Made by a program: the position numbers and the translations under genes
The notes under the pieces: generated by a model
The model's database searches: none
What the model was told of the DNA's origin: nothing
What the model saw: the letters and a program-made list of their open reading frames with translations, nothing else
Assembly: GCA_947167345.1 (NCBI GenBank)
Contig: CAMVHR010000005.1
Coordinates: 29,702 to 93,701 of the forward strand
Direction: 5' to 3'
DNA length: 64,000 nt
Origin: an uncultured Treponema sp.
Lineage (GTDB): Bacteria > Spirochaetota > Spirochaetia > Treponematales > Treponemataceae
Part shown: in pieces, positions 42,590-52,244 of the stretch
Position numbering within the stretch: the first letter of the stretch is position 1
Layout: each line of letters starts with the position of its first letter

Positions 42590-43071
42590 TCGCCCCCGTC
42601 TTTCAGGCTTCCATCTTTTATGAAAGTCTGAAGTTCTGAAACAGAAACAGAAACTTTTTCAATTTCATCAACTTTAGAAAAATCAAGGTTTGAATTCTGC
42701 GTCTTATATGCGCTTTCAGACTGGGCAGTAAAACCTTTTCCTGCAAGAGCAATTTCTTTTGTAGAAGCTTTTACCGTAGAACCGTTGGAAGACTTTACAA
42801 TTTTTTTCTTTGTAAGACTCCCTGTTGAAATATAACCAGTCTTACCATTTGAAAGCTTAATCTGAGTAGTTTTGTCACCTGGTTTTAAGACAGTAACGAC
42901 ATCTCCATATTCTACATTTGTAACTGTAGAAGAAAAACTTCCTGTGCCACTCTTTACTGCAGCTGTCTTTACAGATACATAAAGGGTTTCACCTTCTCTA
43001 AAGGTTGTCTTGGCAAAAACACATGCAGCAAGACTGATAAAGCAAATAAAAGAAATAATAAACTTTTTCAT
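42586..43071 (-). CDS. Periplasmic bacterial SH3-like domain protein
   Basis: 161 aa from the ATG at 43071, which has AGGAGG 7 nt upstream; a GTG 9 nt earlier lies inside that site. The signal peptide is cut near VFAK. GETLYVSVKTAAVKSGTGSF and GDVVTVLKPGDKTTQIKL with GKTGYISTGSL are a bacterial SH3 domain, often binding peptidoglycan or protein partners. The Ser/Thr-rich C-terminal part has no known fold. First gene of a unit with an M48 protease and a CHASE2 cyclase. Confidence 0.85.
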   Translation of the reverse strand: MKKFIISFICFISLAACVFAKTTFREGETLYVSVKTAAVKSGTGSFSSTVTNVEYGDVVTVLKPGDKTTQIKLSNGKTGYISTGSLTKKKIVKSSNGSTVKASTKEIALAGKGFTAQSESAYKTQNSNLDFSKVDEIEKVSVSVSELQTFIKDGSLKDGGE

Positions 43072-43115
43072 ACTAACCACCTCCTAAAAAAACAATTGAC
43101 CAACTCCACAGTTAC

Positions 43116-43144
43116 AGTATGAGATAAATAAAAGCTAAAGTCAA
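43116..43144 (-). promoter_or_regulatory. Promoter of the SH3-M48-cyclase unit
   Basis: Minus strand TTGACT (43144-43139), 17-nt spacer, CATACT (43121-43116); leader about 38 nt ending in AGGAGG. Confidence 0.6.
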
Positions 43145-43177
43145 TAAGAACATTTTTGGGTATTTACCATAACTTAC

Positions 43178-45274
43178 TTAAACTTTAAATAAATCAATCT
43201 CAGATCCAATTTTTCTAATGTTATCAGCTACTTTACCTGATATTTCTGAAAGAGACACCCCAGTTTCATTAATTCTCTTTGCTCCAGAATGCATTTCCTG
43301 AATGCTATCTTTCATTGTATCTGTCGAATCCTGAAGCTTATGTATTTGAGCAAGAATATGCTTGTTTCCTTCAGTCATCTCGATGGAAGCTGAACGAACC
43401 TCTGATGTAGAATTATTCATTGAATGTAAAGCTTCTATAATTTGCTTTGAGCCTGCCTGCTGCTCTTCCATTGCACTCTTAATCTGTTCTATAATCTGAC
43501 TTGTTTCTGAAATGCTCCGAGCAATTGAAGAAAATGCAGTATTAGTCTCATTCGAAACCTTTACAACATCTCCAATTGTTACTTGAATTTTTTGAAGCTC
43601 AGAACCTATTGTCTTAGACTGTTCTGTAGAAGTTTCTGACAGTTTTCGGATTTCATCAGCAACAACAGCAAACCCCTTTCCAGCTTCACCTGCATGAGCA
43701 GCTTCAATTGCCGCATTCATGGCAAGCAAATTTGTCTGTTCTGCAATATTAGCAATGGCAGTATTGGCATCCTGAAGCATTTTTGACTCTTCTTCAATCT
43801 TTATAATTTTTTGATTAGCATTGTTTTGCGTGTCCGAACCAGCATTTGATTGCTGCTGCAAGGTTTTAAATGAAGTAATCATTTTTCCTACAGAATTGTT
43901 TACAGAATTTATATTTCCTATCATCTGCTCTACTGCAGAAGATGCCGCTGACACATACGCAGCCTGAGACTCAATCATAGTTTCAAGGGAACTTATATTC
44001 GAACTTATTTGATTTACAGCTCCAGCTGTTTCCTGAACTGAATCAGCCTGATTCAAAATCTGACCATTTACGCTTTCAATATTTGATATGATTTGCGTTA
44101 TGGAAGCAGTTGTTTCCTGTGCACTGCTCTGCAAACTTTCATCTACAGAAATAAGCCCAGACTTAGAAGCCTGGAGGCTTGTAATGATTCCCTGCATCTT
44201 CTCTACAAAAGTATTAAAACCGTCAACAACATCTCCTATTTCATCATTTGTAGCCGCAGGAATTCTCTGCGTAAGGTCAGCATTTCCACTTGCAATAGTT
44301 ACAATTGAATCTTTTACAGTAACAAGAGGCCTTACAATAATCCTCACTATAACAGCACTGATAACTACAGAAAGAATAACAGTAAGCGCTATAATAAGGA
44401 ATACAGCCATACGTATCTGATTCAATGAACCAAAATAGAAATCATAAGGAGCAACATCAAAAACAGTCCATTCTGTATTTGGAATCAGCTTGTAGGAAGC
44501 AATCATACGAGTTTTCATCATAGGATCGATAAATTCACTCTGACCTTCCCTACCGGCATAAATATTGGATAGAACAAGTCCAAGTCCCTTTGATTCATCT
44601 AAATCTTCATCATAAGAATTCTGATCAATATCTGGATTTGGATTAGCAATAATACTTTTGCTTGAACGGCTTATTACAGAAGGATGCCTTCCATTACCAA
44701 TGTCTATCTCCTTTACGACATCCAGAATTTCGTTTCCATTGATTATAAGAACAAGAGCCCCAATAGGGCTACCGTTTTTTCCAAAAACAGGAGTACAATA
44801 ATTTTGTAAAACGCTATTAGTAACAGGGCTGAACATTGGCTCTGAAATGAATCTCTTTCCACTCATAGCTGCCTGTAAATATGGAGCTCCTGCAAAATTT
44901 TTTACTGTTCCGTCTGCAAGCATTGCATTTGCATCTTTATCATAGAAAGCAATGTTTTCATACCGTTTATCCATTTTTTTAAGAACACCTTTGAGTACAG
45001 CATGCTTTTCTGCAAGAGAAATACTTTCATCACACAAAATTTCAAGTTTTGCAAGACCGTCAATTAGAGAAAATTCCCTTTCATTAATGCTTGAAATCTT
45101 ATTTGCAATATCTGTAGACACAGCGTCAAGATGACGTTCTACAGAGGTCTTTAAGTTTTTAGCAGAAATAGAATATGTAACCACACCTATTATTGCAGTT
45201 GCACTAATAATAATGGCTAACAAAAAAACTAAAAGTTTTGAAAAAAGAGATGTCTTAACATGATTTTCTTTCAT
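43178..45274 (-). CDS. Methyl-accepting chemotaxis protein with dCache sensor
   Basis: 698 aa. TM1 (about 12-32), a periplasmic double-Cache sensor (about 35-285; [32 protein letters not shown]), TM2 (about 290-312), HAMP, and a signalling domain with the hairpin tip [20 protein letters not shown]. No C-terminal CheR-tethering pentapeptide is present. It probably senses a small organic ligand and feeds the CheA/CheW machinery. There is no Shine-Dalgarno; a promoter ends 10 nt upstream. Confidence 0.95.
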   Translation of the reverse strand: MKENHVKTSLFSKLLVFLLAIIISATAIIGVVTYSISAKNLKTSVERHLDAVSTDIANKISSINEREFSLIDGLAKLEILCDESISLAEKHAVLKGVLKKMDKRYENIAFYDKDANAMLADGTVKNFAGAPYLQAAMSGKRFISEPMFSPVTNSVLQNYCTPVFGKNGSPIGALVLIINGNEILDVVKEIDIGNGRHPSVISRSSKSIIANPNPDIDQNSYDEDLDESKGLGLVLSNIYAGREGQSEFIDPMMKTRMIASYKLIPNTEWTVFDVAPYDFYFGSLNQIRMAVFLIIALTVILSVVISAVIVRIIVRPLVTVKDSIVTIASGNADLTQRIPAATNDEIGDVVDGFNTFVEKMQGIITSLQASKSGLISVDESLQSSAQETTASITQIISNIESVNGQILNQADSVQETAGAVNQISSNISSLETMIESQAAYVSAASSAVEQMIGNINSVNNSVGKMITSFKTLQQQSNAGSDTQNNANQKIIKIEEESKMLQDANTAIANIAEQTNLLAMNAAIEAAHAGEAGKGFAVVADEIRKLSETSTEQSKTIGSELQKIQVTIGDVVKVSNETNTAFSSIARSISETSQIIEQIKSAMEEQQAGSKQIIEALHSMNNSTSEVRSASIEMTEGNKHILAQIHKLQDSTDTMKDSIQEMHSGAKRINETGVSLSEISGKVADNIRKIGSEIDLFKV

Positions 45275-45284
45275 ACTAATTTAA

Positions 45285-45312
45285 ATTATAACTCGAAATT
45301 ATGAAAAATCAA
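45285..45312 (-). promoter_or_regulatory. Promoter of the MCP gene, close to the start codon
   Basis: Minus strand TTGATT, 16-nt spacer and a perfect TATAAT (45290-45285), then 10 nt to the ATG at 45274. A leader of three or four nucleotides is predicted and no Shine-Dalgarno is visible. Confidence 0.55.
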
Positions 45313-45351
45313 CAAAAAAAATGGTTCAAAAACAAAGTTTGCACAAGAACA

Positions 45352-45912
45352 TCATTTCATTTTATCTAGGATTTCAATGAGAGTTTCTTTTTCAACAGGA
45401 GACAGTATATTGTTTGAAACAATTTCAGACTTACTGATATGATAGTCCTTGTCTTCTTCCTGTGCACTGGCAAAAATCTTTTTTAGCTCTTCATCCTGCG
45501 TAATGCGCATAAATAAAGGAGAAATATCATAGGCAACCGACTGAAGATTATTAGGTTCAACTCCAAAAATTGAAAATGAAACATCAGTCAAAACCTTACT
45601 GTCAAAAGTATTTTTAAGCATATTGACTTCTGAAGTCAACGTAATTTTTACTCCATTCTGAATAATGTACGGATACTCGTAATAATACATGTTCACAGTC
45701 TTAGGAAGGATATTCTTTTCGGAAAGACAGGCAACTTTTGCATAAATCCTCAAATCATGCATAAAATTATCTTCAGCTTCTGCAATTGTCTCCCCAGATG
45801 AGTGTACCGATGGAAACGCAATTTCCCTTGCAACACCAAAAGAAGCTTTTATAACATAAATTGTACCAAAATAGATTGTGACATCAATAGGATTTCTTTC
45901 CATATCACTCAT
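45352..45912 (-). CDS. Conserved-looking cytoplasmic protein of unknown function
   Basis: 186 aa, no signal peptide or membrane segment. The N-terminal 60 residues (FPSVHSSGETIAEAEDNFMH) resemble the strand-helix pattern of HicB-like or similar small folds, but the match is too weak to name. The C-terminal half is helical with an acidic end. A second ATG lies 9 nt downstream (45903), and neither start has a good Shine-Dalgarno. It lies between HU and the MCP with gaps on both sides. Confidence 0.6.
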   Translation of the reverse strand: MSDMERNPIDVTIYFGTIYVIKASFGVAREIAFPSVHSSGETIAEAEDNFMHDLRIYAKVACLSEKNILPKTVNMYYYEYPYIIQNGVKITLTSEVNMLKNTFDSKVLTDVSFSIFGVEPNNLQSVAYDISPLFMRITQDEELKKIFASAQEEDKDYHISKSEIVSNNILSPVEKETLIEILDKMK

Positions 45913-45959
45913 AGTTTAAGCCAATAAAAGCCATTTGTAAACATTTTTATCATAAAAAA

Positions 45960-45984
45960 AACACTCTGAAGATTTCAGAGTGTT
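45960..45984 (-). terminator. Terminator of the HU gene
   Basis: AACACTCTGAA and TTCAGAGTGTT form an 11-bp stem with a 3-nt loop; on the minus strand a run of seven or more T follows. Confidence 0.9.
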
Positions 45985-46006
45985 TATGCAACAAGAATGA
46001 AAAAAC

Positions 46007-46285
46007 TTATTTCTTGTTAATGCGATCCTTAAGAGCCTTTCCTGCCTTAAACTTAGCATTTTTTGAAGCAGCAATCGTAATTGTTTCCCCACTCAAAGGA
46101 TTACGTCCAGAACGAGCAGCTCTTTCACTTACAGAGAAAGTTCCAAAACCTATAAGCTGAACAGAATCACCTTTTACAAGTGCATTAGAAACATTTTCAA
46201 CAAAAGATTTCAAAGCTGCTTCTGAATCCTTTTTTGACAAACCAGTATCCTGTGCTATTGCATCTACCAATTCGCTTTTATTCAT
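46007..46285 (-). CDS. hup: HU-family DNA-binding protein
   Basis: 92 aa. MNKSELVDAIAQDTGLSKKD opens the protein, and GFGTFSVSERAARSGRNPLS contains the GFG-x-F and R-x-x-RNP signature of the DNA-gripping arms. A dimer bends and compacts DNA. AAGGAGA precedes the ATG and a strong terminator follows, so it is monocistronic. Confidence 0.96.
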   Translation of the reverse strand: MNKSELVDAIAQDTGLSKKDSEAALKSFVENVSNALVKGDSVQLIGFGTFSVSERAARSGRNPLSGETITIAASKNAKFKAGKALKDRINKK

Positions 46286-46417
46286 ACAAATCTCCTTATA
46301 AATTATTTACCATTTCCTTTAGTTAGATTTCATCAGTATAGTACATTCATATATTAAATTCCAGTAGTAGCGTAATAAAATAAAATCTATTTTTTCTAAT
46401 ATTTTTATATTTTAGTG

Positions 46418-46446
46418 TTGACACAAATATGTCTTATTGATATTAT
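46418..46446 (+). promoter_or_regulatory. Promoter of the tRNA pair
   Basis: TTGACA (46418-46423), 17-nt spacer, TATTAT (46441-46446); near-consensus, with a short leader before tRNA-Val at 46461. Confidence 0.8.
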
Positions 46447-46460
46447 ATACTCACTTGAAC

Positions 46461-46533
46461 GGAGGATTAGCTCAGCTGGGAGAGCACCTGGTTTACACCC
46501 AGGTTGTCGGCGGTTCGATCCCGTCATCCTCCA
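46461..46533 (+). tRNA. tRNA-Val (anticodon TAC)
   Basis: A full cloverleaf can be drawn: acceptor GGAGGAT/ATCCTCC, D-arm GCTC/GAGC, anticodon stem CCTGG/CCAGG with loop TTTACAC, and T-arm GGCGG/CCGTC with TTCGATC. CCA is not encoded. It reads GTA and, by wobble, other Val codons. Confidence 0.97.
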
Positions 46534-46543
46534 CTCAATAAAT

Positions 46544-46616
<73 letters not shown>

Positions 46617-46618
46617 CT

Positions 46619-46650
46619 AAAAGACCTTTCTTATTGAAAGGTCTTTTTTT
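46619..46650 (+). terminator. Terminator of the tRNA pair
   Basis: AAAAGACCTTTC and GAAAGGTCTTTT form a 12-bp stem with loop TTATT, followed by further T residues. Confidence 0.92.
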
Positions 46651-46655
46651 ATCTA

Positions 46656-46684
46656 TAGACAAATATTTTAAATACGTTTAGACT
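46656..46684 (+). promoter_or_regulatory. Promoter of rlmJ, abutting the start codon
   Basis: TAGACA (46656-46661), 17-nt spacer, TAGACT (46679-46684), then 8 nt to the ATG at 46693; no Shine-Dalgarno. Confidence 0.5.
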
Positions 46685-46692
46685 TTTACACC

Positions 46693-47559
46693 ATGCTATC
46701 ATATCAACATGAATACCATGCAGGAAACCACGCTGACATTCTAAAACACATTTGTCTGGTTAGAATTCTTCAGTCATTGTGCAGAAAAGAAAAACCCTTT
46801 ACCGTCATTGACAGCCATGCCGGAGCAGGAGTTTTTTCCTTAGAAGACGAACGAATTTTAAAAACTGGTGAAGCTGATGGCGGAATAAAAAAATTAATGT
46901 CACATATAATGGAATATACCCCAGAAATGACGGATGTTCCTGAAGCTATTTCGGCATACATTGAAGCAGAAAAAAAATATTACGATAAGTCCACGTATGC
47001 AGGCAGCGTTGAACTGGAACGTCTTTTTTTAAGAAATTGCGACAAACATTTTATTATTGAAAAACATCCACAGGCTGTTGAAAAATTAAAGATACTCATT
47101 GAAACAGATTCTGATGTAAAAACAACCTTGTTAAATAGCGACAGTTATGAACAACTAAATGCCCTTACCCCACCACAGATCAAGAGAGGACTTGTTTTGT
47201 GCGATCCAAGCTATGAAGATGCAAGTGATTATGTAAATGTAACAAATGCACTGAAAACAGTACGCAAAAAATGGAATACCGCTATTATTGCCCTTTGGTA
47301 TCCACTGCTTTCACGGCGAAAAAATGAAACAGCTCAAATGCTGTCTGCACTTGAAGATTTTTCAAAACTTGGAACAATGCCATGCGAAAGCTTTCGATGC
47401 GAACTTATTGTAAAAAAACAAGAATCCATCTCGGAAGAATCAAAAGCTCATCTGTACGGAAGCGGAATGCTTATAATTAATCCTCCATGGAAGTTAAAAG
47501 ACGAAATGACAGAAGTTGTTGAATACCTTAAAACCAAATGCGGATTCCAGCCTCAATAG
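46693..47559 (+). CDS. rlmJ: 23S rRNA (adenine-N6) methyltransferase RlmJ
   Basis: 288 aa. LSYQHEYHAGNHADILKH is the highly conserved RlmJ N-terminus. IDSHAGAGVF is the SAM-binding loop and CDPSYE the catalytic N-x-P-P-Y equivalent, here with Pro-Ser-Tyr. In E. coli it methylates A2030 of 23S rRNA. The 3' end overlaps the converging gene by 32 nt. Confidence 0.95.
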   Translation: MLSYQHEYHAGNHADILKHICLVRILQSLCRKEKPFTVIDSHAGAGVFSLEDERILKTGEADGGIKKLMSHIMEYTPEMTDVPEAISAYIEAEKKYYDKSTYAGSVELERLFLRNCDKHFIIEKHPQAVEKLKILIETDSDVKTTLLNSDSYEQLNALTPPQIKRGLVLCDPSYEDASDYVNVTNALKTVRKKWNTAIIALWYPLLSRRKNETAQMLSALEDFSKLGTMPCESFRCELIVKKQESISEESKAHLYGSGMLIINPPWKLKDEMTEVVEYLKTKCGFQPQ

Positions 47560-48040
47560 GAAAACATATTCTAAACTTTACCCCGTCTTTTTCGTGAAAT
47601 AAAACTCCAGGCTCTACAGCAGCCTGTGCATATATTTCTGAAAAATCCGTTAAAAAACAGTTTATGCCAGCCATAAACCTTGGAGCAGCAAAAAGCTGTG
47701 CTATCTGAGAAAAATCGTCCTTTTCAATCTTAGGGAAGTAAATAAGTGTAAATCCTGGGCCGTAATAAAAATGGATTATTGAATGACCTATAACAGGATT
47801 TGCAAGCCACATGTCAGAAGTAAAGCCTGCACCCGAAAATTTTTTTTCTTCAAGTTGAATTTTTGCAGAAAAAACAAATGGAATCCTATCTGTTTTTAAT
47901 GTAGCAGAAATTGTCTGAGCAGCATCTATATTAAACAAAGGCGGAACAACACCTAGTTGTGCCCCTATACCTGTACCTGCATTTAAATTGGTGCAAAACA
48001 CCATAAGGATAAGCAGGAAGAGCAGTATTTTTTTTCTCAC
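47528..48040 (-). CDS. Small predicted outer-membrane barrel of unknown function
   Basis: 170 aa with a signal peptide (hydrophobic LLFLLILMVF, cut near LNAG). The mature part has alternating strands rich in Phe, Ile and Gly and ends in GIRIWF, a terminal aromatic typical of outer-membrane barrels. The size fits an 8-strand barrel. No family is recognised. It lies 36 nt downstream of clpB and converges with rlmJ. Confidence 0.65.
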   Translation of the reverse strand: MRKKILLFLLILMVFCTNLNAGTGIGAQLGVVPPLFNIDAAQTISATLKTDRIPFVFSAKIQLEEKKFSGAGFTSDMWLANPVIGHSIIHFYYGPGFTLIYFPKIEKDDFSQIAQLFAAPRFMAGINCFLTDFSEIYAQAAVEPGVLFHEKDGVKFRICFPIEAGIRIWF

Positions 48041-48076
48041 TGTTATTTCCTATTTATCCCTATGATATACAAAAAA

Positions 48077-50659
48077 TTAATGAAATACAAGTGAGTTTCC
48101 GTCAGAAGACCGGGCCACTGTAATCACAGCATTATCAGAATACTTTCCACTAAGGATTTCTTTTGCAAGAGGGTTCTCAACATACATTTGAACAGCCCTT
48201 TTTACAGGTCGCGCACCAAAGGCAGGGTCATACCCGACTGTAGAAATAAAATCAACAGCATCATCGTCAAATTTTAATGAAAGTCTACGCTGCTCAAGAC
48301 GTTTTGCAACATGTTCCAACTGCAATCGGACAATACTCTTTATGTGTTCTTTTCCAAGACTGTTGAACATTATTACTTCATCAATTCTGTTAAGGAACTC
48401 TGGTTTAAAATGCTGTTTCAAAAGGACATCTATCTTTTCTTTAAGTCTGTCATCCTGATTATTAGAAGCAGCATCCAAAATAATATCAGAACCAAGGTTA
48501 CTAGTCATAATAATAATTGTATTCTTAAAATCAACAACCCTACCCTGTCCATCAGTCAAGCGTCCATCATCAAGGAGCTGAAGAAATACGTTAAAGATAT
48601 CAGGATGAGCCTTTTCTATTTCATCAAAAAGAACAACACTGTACGGTCTTCTTCTGACAGCTTCCGTCAACTGACCTCCTTCATCATATCCGACATATCC
48701 AGGAGGAGCTCCAATGAGTCTTGTTACACTAAACTTATCCATATATTCGCTCATATCTATACGGGTAAGTGCCTTTTCATCATTAAACAGGAAATCTGCA
48801 AGAGTCTTTGCAAGCTCAGTCTTACCTACTCCTGTAGGACCAATAAAGAGGAATGTTCCAAAAGGCTTATCAGGATCACTCAGTCCAGCTTTGTTACGGC
48901 GGATGGCATCAGACACAGCAGCAACAGCAGTGTCCTGTCCAATTACTCGATTATGAAGAACCTTTTCAAGCATAAGATATTTCTGCTTTTCACTAGTAAG
49001 CATTTTTGCAACAGGAATTCCAGTCCATGCACTTACAACTTTAGCAATATCTTCTTCTGTTACTTCCCGTTTAAGGAGATTCTTCCGTTCATCGCTTATT
49101 GAACTGTCAGAAGAAGACTCTTTTTCTTGCATTTTTTCTAGCTGATCTGTAAGTTTTGGAATAATGGAATACTTTAATTCAGATGCCTTTGCCAGCTGAT
49201 TTTCACGTAGAGCCTTGTCAAGTTCAAATCTAGATTTTTCAAGTTCTTCCTTTATATGTCGACTTCCTTCGATAGAAGTCTTTTCGTTCTGCCACTGAAG
49301 TTTCATTGCATCCCTTTGAGATGAAATGTCTGCAAGTTCCTTTTCAAGCTTTTCCAGACGTTCCTTGCTAGCCTTATCATCTTCCTTTAGCAGAGACTGC
49401 TTTTCGATTTCCAACTGCAGAATCTTACGCTCAATACGATCAAGCTCTTCCGGCTGACTTTCTATTTCCATCTTAAGGCGGCTGCTTGCTTCATCAACAA
49501 GGTCAATGGCCTTGTCTGGCAAAAAGCGGCTTGTAATGTAGCGGTCGCTCAACGTAGCAGCTTCAACAAGAGCTTCATCATTTATCTTTACACCATGATG
49601 TATCTCATATTTATCACGTAATCCGCGTAATATAGCTATAGTATCTTCTACAGAAGGTTCTTTGCAGAAAACTTGCTGAAAGCGACGTTCAAGAGCAGCA
49701 TCTTTCTCAATGTACTTACGATACTCATTTAAAGTCGTAGCACCTATAACATGGAGTTCTCCGCGAGCAAGAGCAGGTTTTAAAAGATTTCCAGCATCCA
49801 TACTGCCCTCTGAGGCTCCAGCCCCAACGATAGTATGCAATTCATCTATAAAAAGAATTATTTTACCTTCTGATTTTGCAACTTCATTTATAACACCTTT
49901 CAGCCGCTCTTCAAATTCTCCGCGGAATTTTGCACCAGCAACAAGCTGCCCCAAATCAAGAGACAAAAGGCGTTTGCTTTTTAAGCTTTCTGGAACATCT
50001 CCACTGGCAATCCGTAATGCAAGCCCCTCAACAATTGCAGTTTTACCTACACCAGGTTCTCCAATCAGAACTGGATTATTTTTCGTACGGCGGCTTATAA
50101 CCTGCATGACACGACGAATTTCTTCATCGCGTCCAATAACAGGATCTATCTTGCCCAAACTGGCCCTAGCTGTCAAATCAAGGCAGTACTTTTCAAGAGA
50201 ACGCATCTTGCTTTCAGGATCCTGATCATCAATAGTCTGGTTCCCCCTAATTTCCTTTAATGCGGCAAGAATAGCCTTCTTTGTAATACCATGTTTGTCA
50301 AGGACCTCTGTTACACGATAGTCACCATCTGCCATTGCAAGCAATAAATGCTCTGTAGACAAATAATGATCCTTCAAGCTAGACATCTCAAGTTCAGCCT
50401 TTGAAAGCATTCTTGAAGCTTCATCTGAAAATGCCATTCGTACATTTCCACTTACATTTGGATAGGAATCTAATAAAGAATTTATTTCAGAAAGCAGAAC
50501 AGAAGTTTTTACTCCAATCCGTTCTACAAGAGGAGAGACTGTTCCATCCTGCTGCTTGAGGAGCGCAGCAAGAATATGTTCGTTTCCAACTTCACCATGA
50601 TTTCTTTGGGTTGCGTACGATGCAGCTTCCTGTAAAGCATCCTGCATCTTTACAGTCAT
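48077..50659 (-). CDS. clpB: Disaggregase chaperone ClpB
   Basis: 860 aa, full length. Clp-N repeats ([20 protein letters not shown], then [13 protein letters not shown]), AAA-1 with GEPGVGKTA, the long coiled-coil middle domain (about 400-530), AAA-2 with GPTGVGKTE and [20 protein letters not shown]. It rescues aggregated proteins together with DnaK. GGAGG lies 15 nt before this ATG but only 7 nt before another ATG that opens a three-codon frame ending in the TGA that overlaps the clpB start. No CIRCE repeat is seen upstream. Confidence 0.96.
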   Translation of the reverse strand: MTVKMQDALQEAASYATQRNHGEVGNEHILAALLKQQDGTVSPLVERIGVKTSVLLSEINSLLDSYPNVSGNVRMAFSDEASRMLSKAELEMSSLKDHYLSTEHLLLAMADGDYRVTEVLDKHGITKKAILAALKEIRGNQTIDDQDPESKMRSLEKYCLDLTARASLGKIDPVIGRDEEIRRVMQVISRRTKNNPVLIGEPGVGKTAIVEGLALRIASGDVPESLKSKRLLSLDLGQLVAGAKFRGEFEERLKGVINEVAKSEGKIILFIDELHTIVGAGASEGSMDAGNLLKPALARGELHVIGATTLNEYRKYIEKDAALERRFQQVFCKEPSVEDTIAILRGLRDKYEIHHGVKINDEALVEAATLSDRYITSRFLPDKAIDLVDEASSRLKMEIESQPEELDRIERKILQLEIEKQSLLKEDDKASKERLEKLEKELADISSQRDAMKLQWQNEKTSIEGSRHIKEELEKSRFELDKALRENQLAKASELKYSIIPKLTDQLEKMQEKESSSDSSISDERKNLLKREVTEEDIAKVVSAWTGIPVAKMLTSEKQKYLMLEKVLHNRVIGQDTAVAAVSDAIRRNKAGLSDPDKPFGTFLFIGPTGVGKTELAKTLADFLFNDEKALTRIDMSEYMDKFSVTRLIGAPPGYVGYDEGGQLTEAVRRRPYSVVLFDEIEKAHPDIFNVFLQLLDDGRLTDGQGRVVDFKNTIIIMTSNLGSDIILDAASNNQDDRLKEKIDVLLKQHFKPEFLNRIDEVIMFNSLGKEHIKSIVRLQLEHVAKRLEQRRLSLKFDDDAVDFISTVGYDPAFGARPVKRAVQMYVENPLAKEILSGKYSDNAVITVARSSDGNSLVFH

Positions 50660-50689
50660 TTTGTCATAATTTCACCTCCATTTAATTTC

Positions 50690-50718
50690 AATATAAAAAA
50701 ACAGAAGCAAAAAATCAA
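50690..50718 (-). promoter_or_regulatory. Promoter of clpB
   Basis: Minus strand TTGATT (50718-50713), 17-nt spacer, TATATT (50695-50690). A leader of about 24 nt with GGAGG follows. Confidence 0.6.
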
Positions 50719-50733
50719 ATTATTTTAGATAAA

Positions 50734-51912
50734 TTATTTTACAGGATATTCTATATTTCCGTATTCACACAGACAATTTGCAATATGAACGTCTTCTATC
50801 AGCTCAAGATTTTTCTTTACCTTGCGATAAAGTTTCAATTCGCCCGTACCAGTAGCACCGCTAAGTACTTTCAACATTTTTCTGCCACCTTCAGGACATT
50901 CATACTCCCTGACAATCATGCTTTCGGCCTTGCAGAACACATCAACATCAACAACATGCTTTCTGTCATTTATGCTCACAGTCCAATGAAGCTTTACCCC
51001 ATCATCATCAGGAACAGTTTCTGAAAAATCATACACAATTGAATATTTCTTTCTTCCACCCGCATGAAATTCAATTTTTTTATCTTCAAGCATTGATAGA
51101 AGGCTTAAACGTTTGTTGTAAACACCTTGGATGGCAAAACATGAATAGAGCAATTTCTTTCCGCTTATATTGCTCGTAAGATTATTTGAGCTTAAATGAA
51201 AAAAAGGATTAGAAAAGTCTTTACCCCAGTTCTTGTCAAAATATCCGTAAGAAGTTGTAGTATTAACAGCATATTTTTCGCCATCCATCAAAATCATGCC
51301 GGAAAAACTAGTTCTTGCACCGAAACAGGACCAATTTATACCAGAACTTGCATAGTTTGGCATAAGGCTGCCTTCGATTGTATAACGCAAATTCCATGCA
51401 AATGAACCAGAATCACACAAAAGTTCAGGCTGCTGAATCAAGTCTGTTTTTGAAACTGTCACAGAACCAGATGTAGAAAAATCTGTAAGAACACAGGCGT
51501 TTGACTCTGAAGTACCAACCTTCAGAATATATTCATCGGAATTTGTCTTTAATGCATCAGAGGGGAAATAAGCATTTAACTGTTTGCCATTTTTTGAAAT
51601 GCGTCCGACCTTTATCATGACAAATGAAGGACGGACATCCTTTTCTGTTAAAAGAGATTTTCCTGTTTCAGTACCTGCAAGAGCATACTGTAAATCTTCA
51701 GGGGCTTTTTCAAGACGGCTCTTAAAACCTAAAATACATTCGGAAGGAGAAAGCAGAGGATTTAATACATAAAATTCAATAAAGAACGTACAGTCTGCTC
51801 CGGTCACAGTATTAAAACCGTTCATGACCAGACGCCATCTGTCAAAACTATTCTTTTTAAAAGAATTCGCAAGCATATATCGCTTGCAACGATTAACTTT
51901 ACGCAAATTCAT
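50734..51912 (-). CDS. Tocopherol-cyclase-like / lipocalin-type beta-barrel protein of unknown function
   Basis: 392 aa, no clear signal peptide. SYGYFDKNWGKDFSNPF matches the conserved Tyr-x-(D/E)-K-N-W-G element of tocopherol cyclase-like and related lipocalin-type proteins, and the protein is beta-rich with DGEKYAVNTTTSYGY just before it. In bacteria such proteins are mostly uncharacterised. GGTGG-GGG purine-rich sequence precedes the ATG. It lies 71 nt before the small gene and upstream of clpB, all on the minus strand. The function is unknown; a lipid-related role is only a guess. Confidence 0.6.
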   Translation of the reverse strand: MNLRKVNRCKRYMLANSFKKNSFDRWRLVMNGFNTVTGADCTFFIEFYVLNPLLSPSECILGFKSRLEKAPEDLQYALAGTETGKSLLTEKDVRPSFVMIKVGRISKNGKQLNAYFPSDALKTNSDEYILKVGTSESNACVLTDFSTSGSVTVSKTDLIQQPELLCDSGSFAWNLRYTIEGSLMPNYASSGINWSCFGARTSFSGMILMDGEKYAVNTTTSYGYFDKNWGKDFSNPFFHLSSNNLTSNISGKKLLYSCFAIQGVYNKRLSLLSMLEDKKIEFHAGGRKKYSIVYDFSETVPDDDGVKLHWTVSINDRKHVVDVDVFCKAESMIVREYECPEGGRKMLKVLSGATGTGELKLYRKVKKNLELIEDVHIANCLCEYGNIEYPVK

Positions 51913-51983
51913 CCCAAACCCACCAAATTCTTAATAAAAACAAATTTCTCTTTCAATTAAGATTTTCGGAGTTTGGTAATAGT

Positions 51984-52202
51984 TTATTTAAACATATTCT
52001 GCAAACTTTCGTCAAAATCCTTAAATTGCAGTGGAAAATGTTCATTCAAAAATTCATAACAAGACTGGGCATTTTTTTGCACATGCTCATACCAAATGGA
52101 ATACACTTCCGGTTCAAAGCCTGGTCCAGGATAAGGAGCTCCCTGGACATCAGAAACTAACTGACGAATCATAGTTACAAAACTTTCTGTCTTATCTTCC
52201 AT
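51984..52202 (-). CDS. Small protein of unknown function
   Basis: 72 aa from the ATG at 52202, with GGGAGG upstream at a slightly long distance; an ATG 21 nt earlier has no such site. The sequence is acidic and aromatic, with PYPGPGFEPEVYSIWYEHVQ in the centre and a helical C-terminus. There is no signal or membrane segment. It follows the M16C protease gene after 42 nt on the same strand and is probably cotranscribed. No family is recognised. Confidence 0.6.
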   Translation of the reverse strand: MEDKTESFVTMIRQLVSDVQGAPYPGPGFEPEVYSIWYEHVQKNAQSCYEFLNEHFPLQFKDFDESLQNMFK

Positions 52203-52244
52203 AAATAAACAGACCTCCCTCATTTTAAGTTTGACTTATAATCA

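Noticed and set aside
48311..49102. 263-codon plus-strand frame inside clpB
   Set aside because: It is antisense to a well-conserved coding region and has no protein-like pattern or start signal.
50660..50733. CIRCE heat-shock operator before clpB
   Set aside because: No TTAGCACTC-N9-GAGTGCTAA-like repeat is present.
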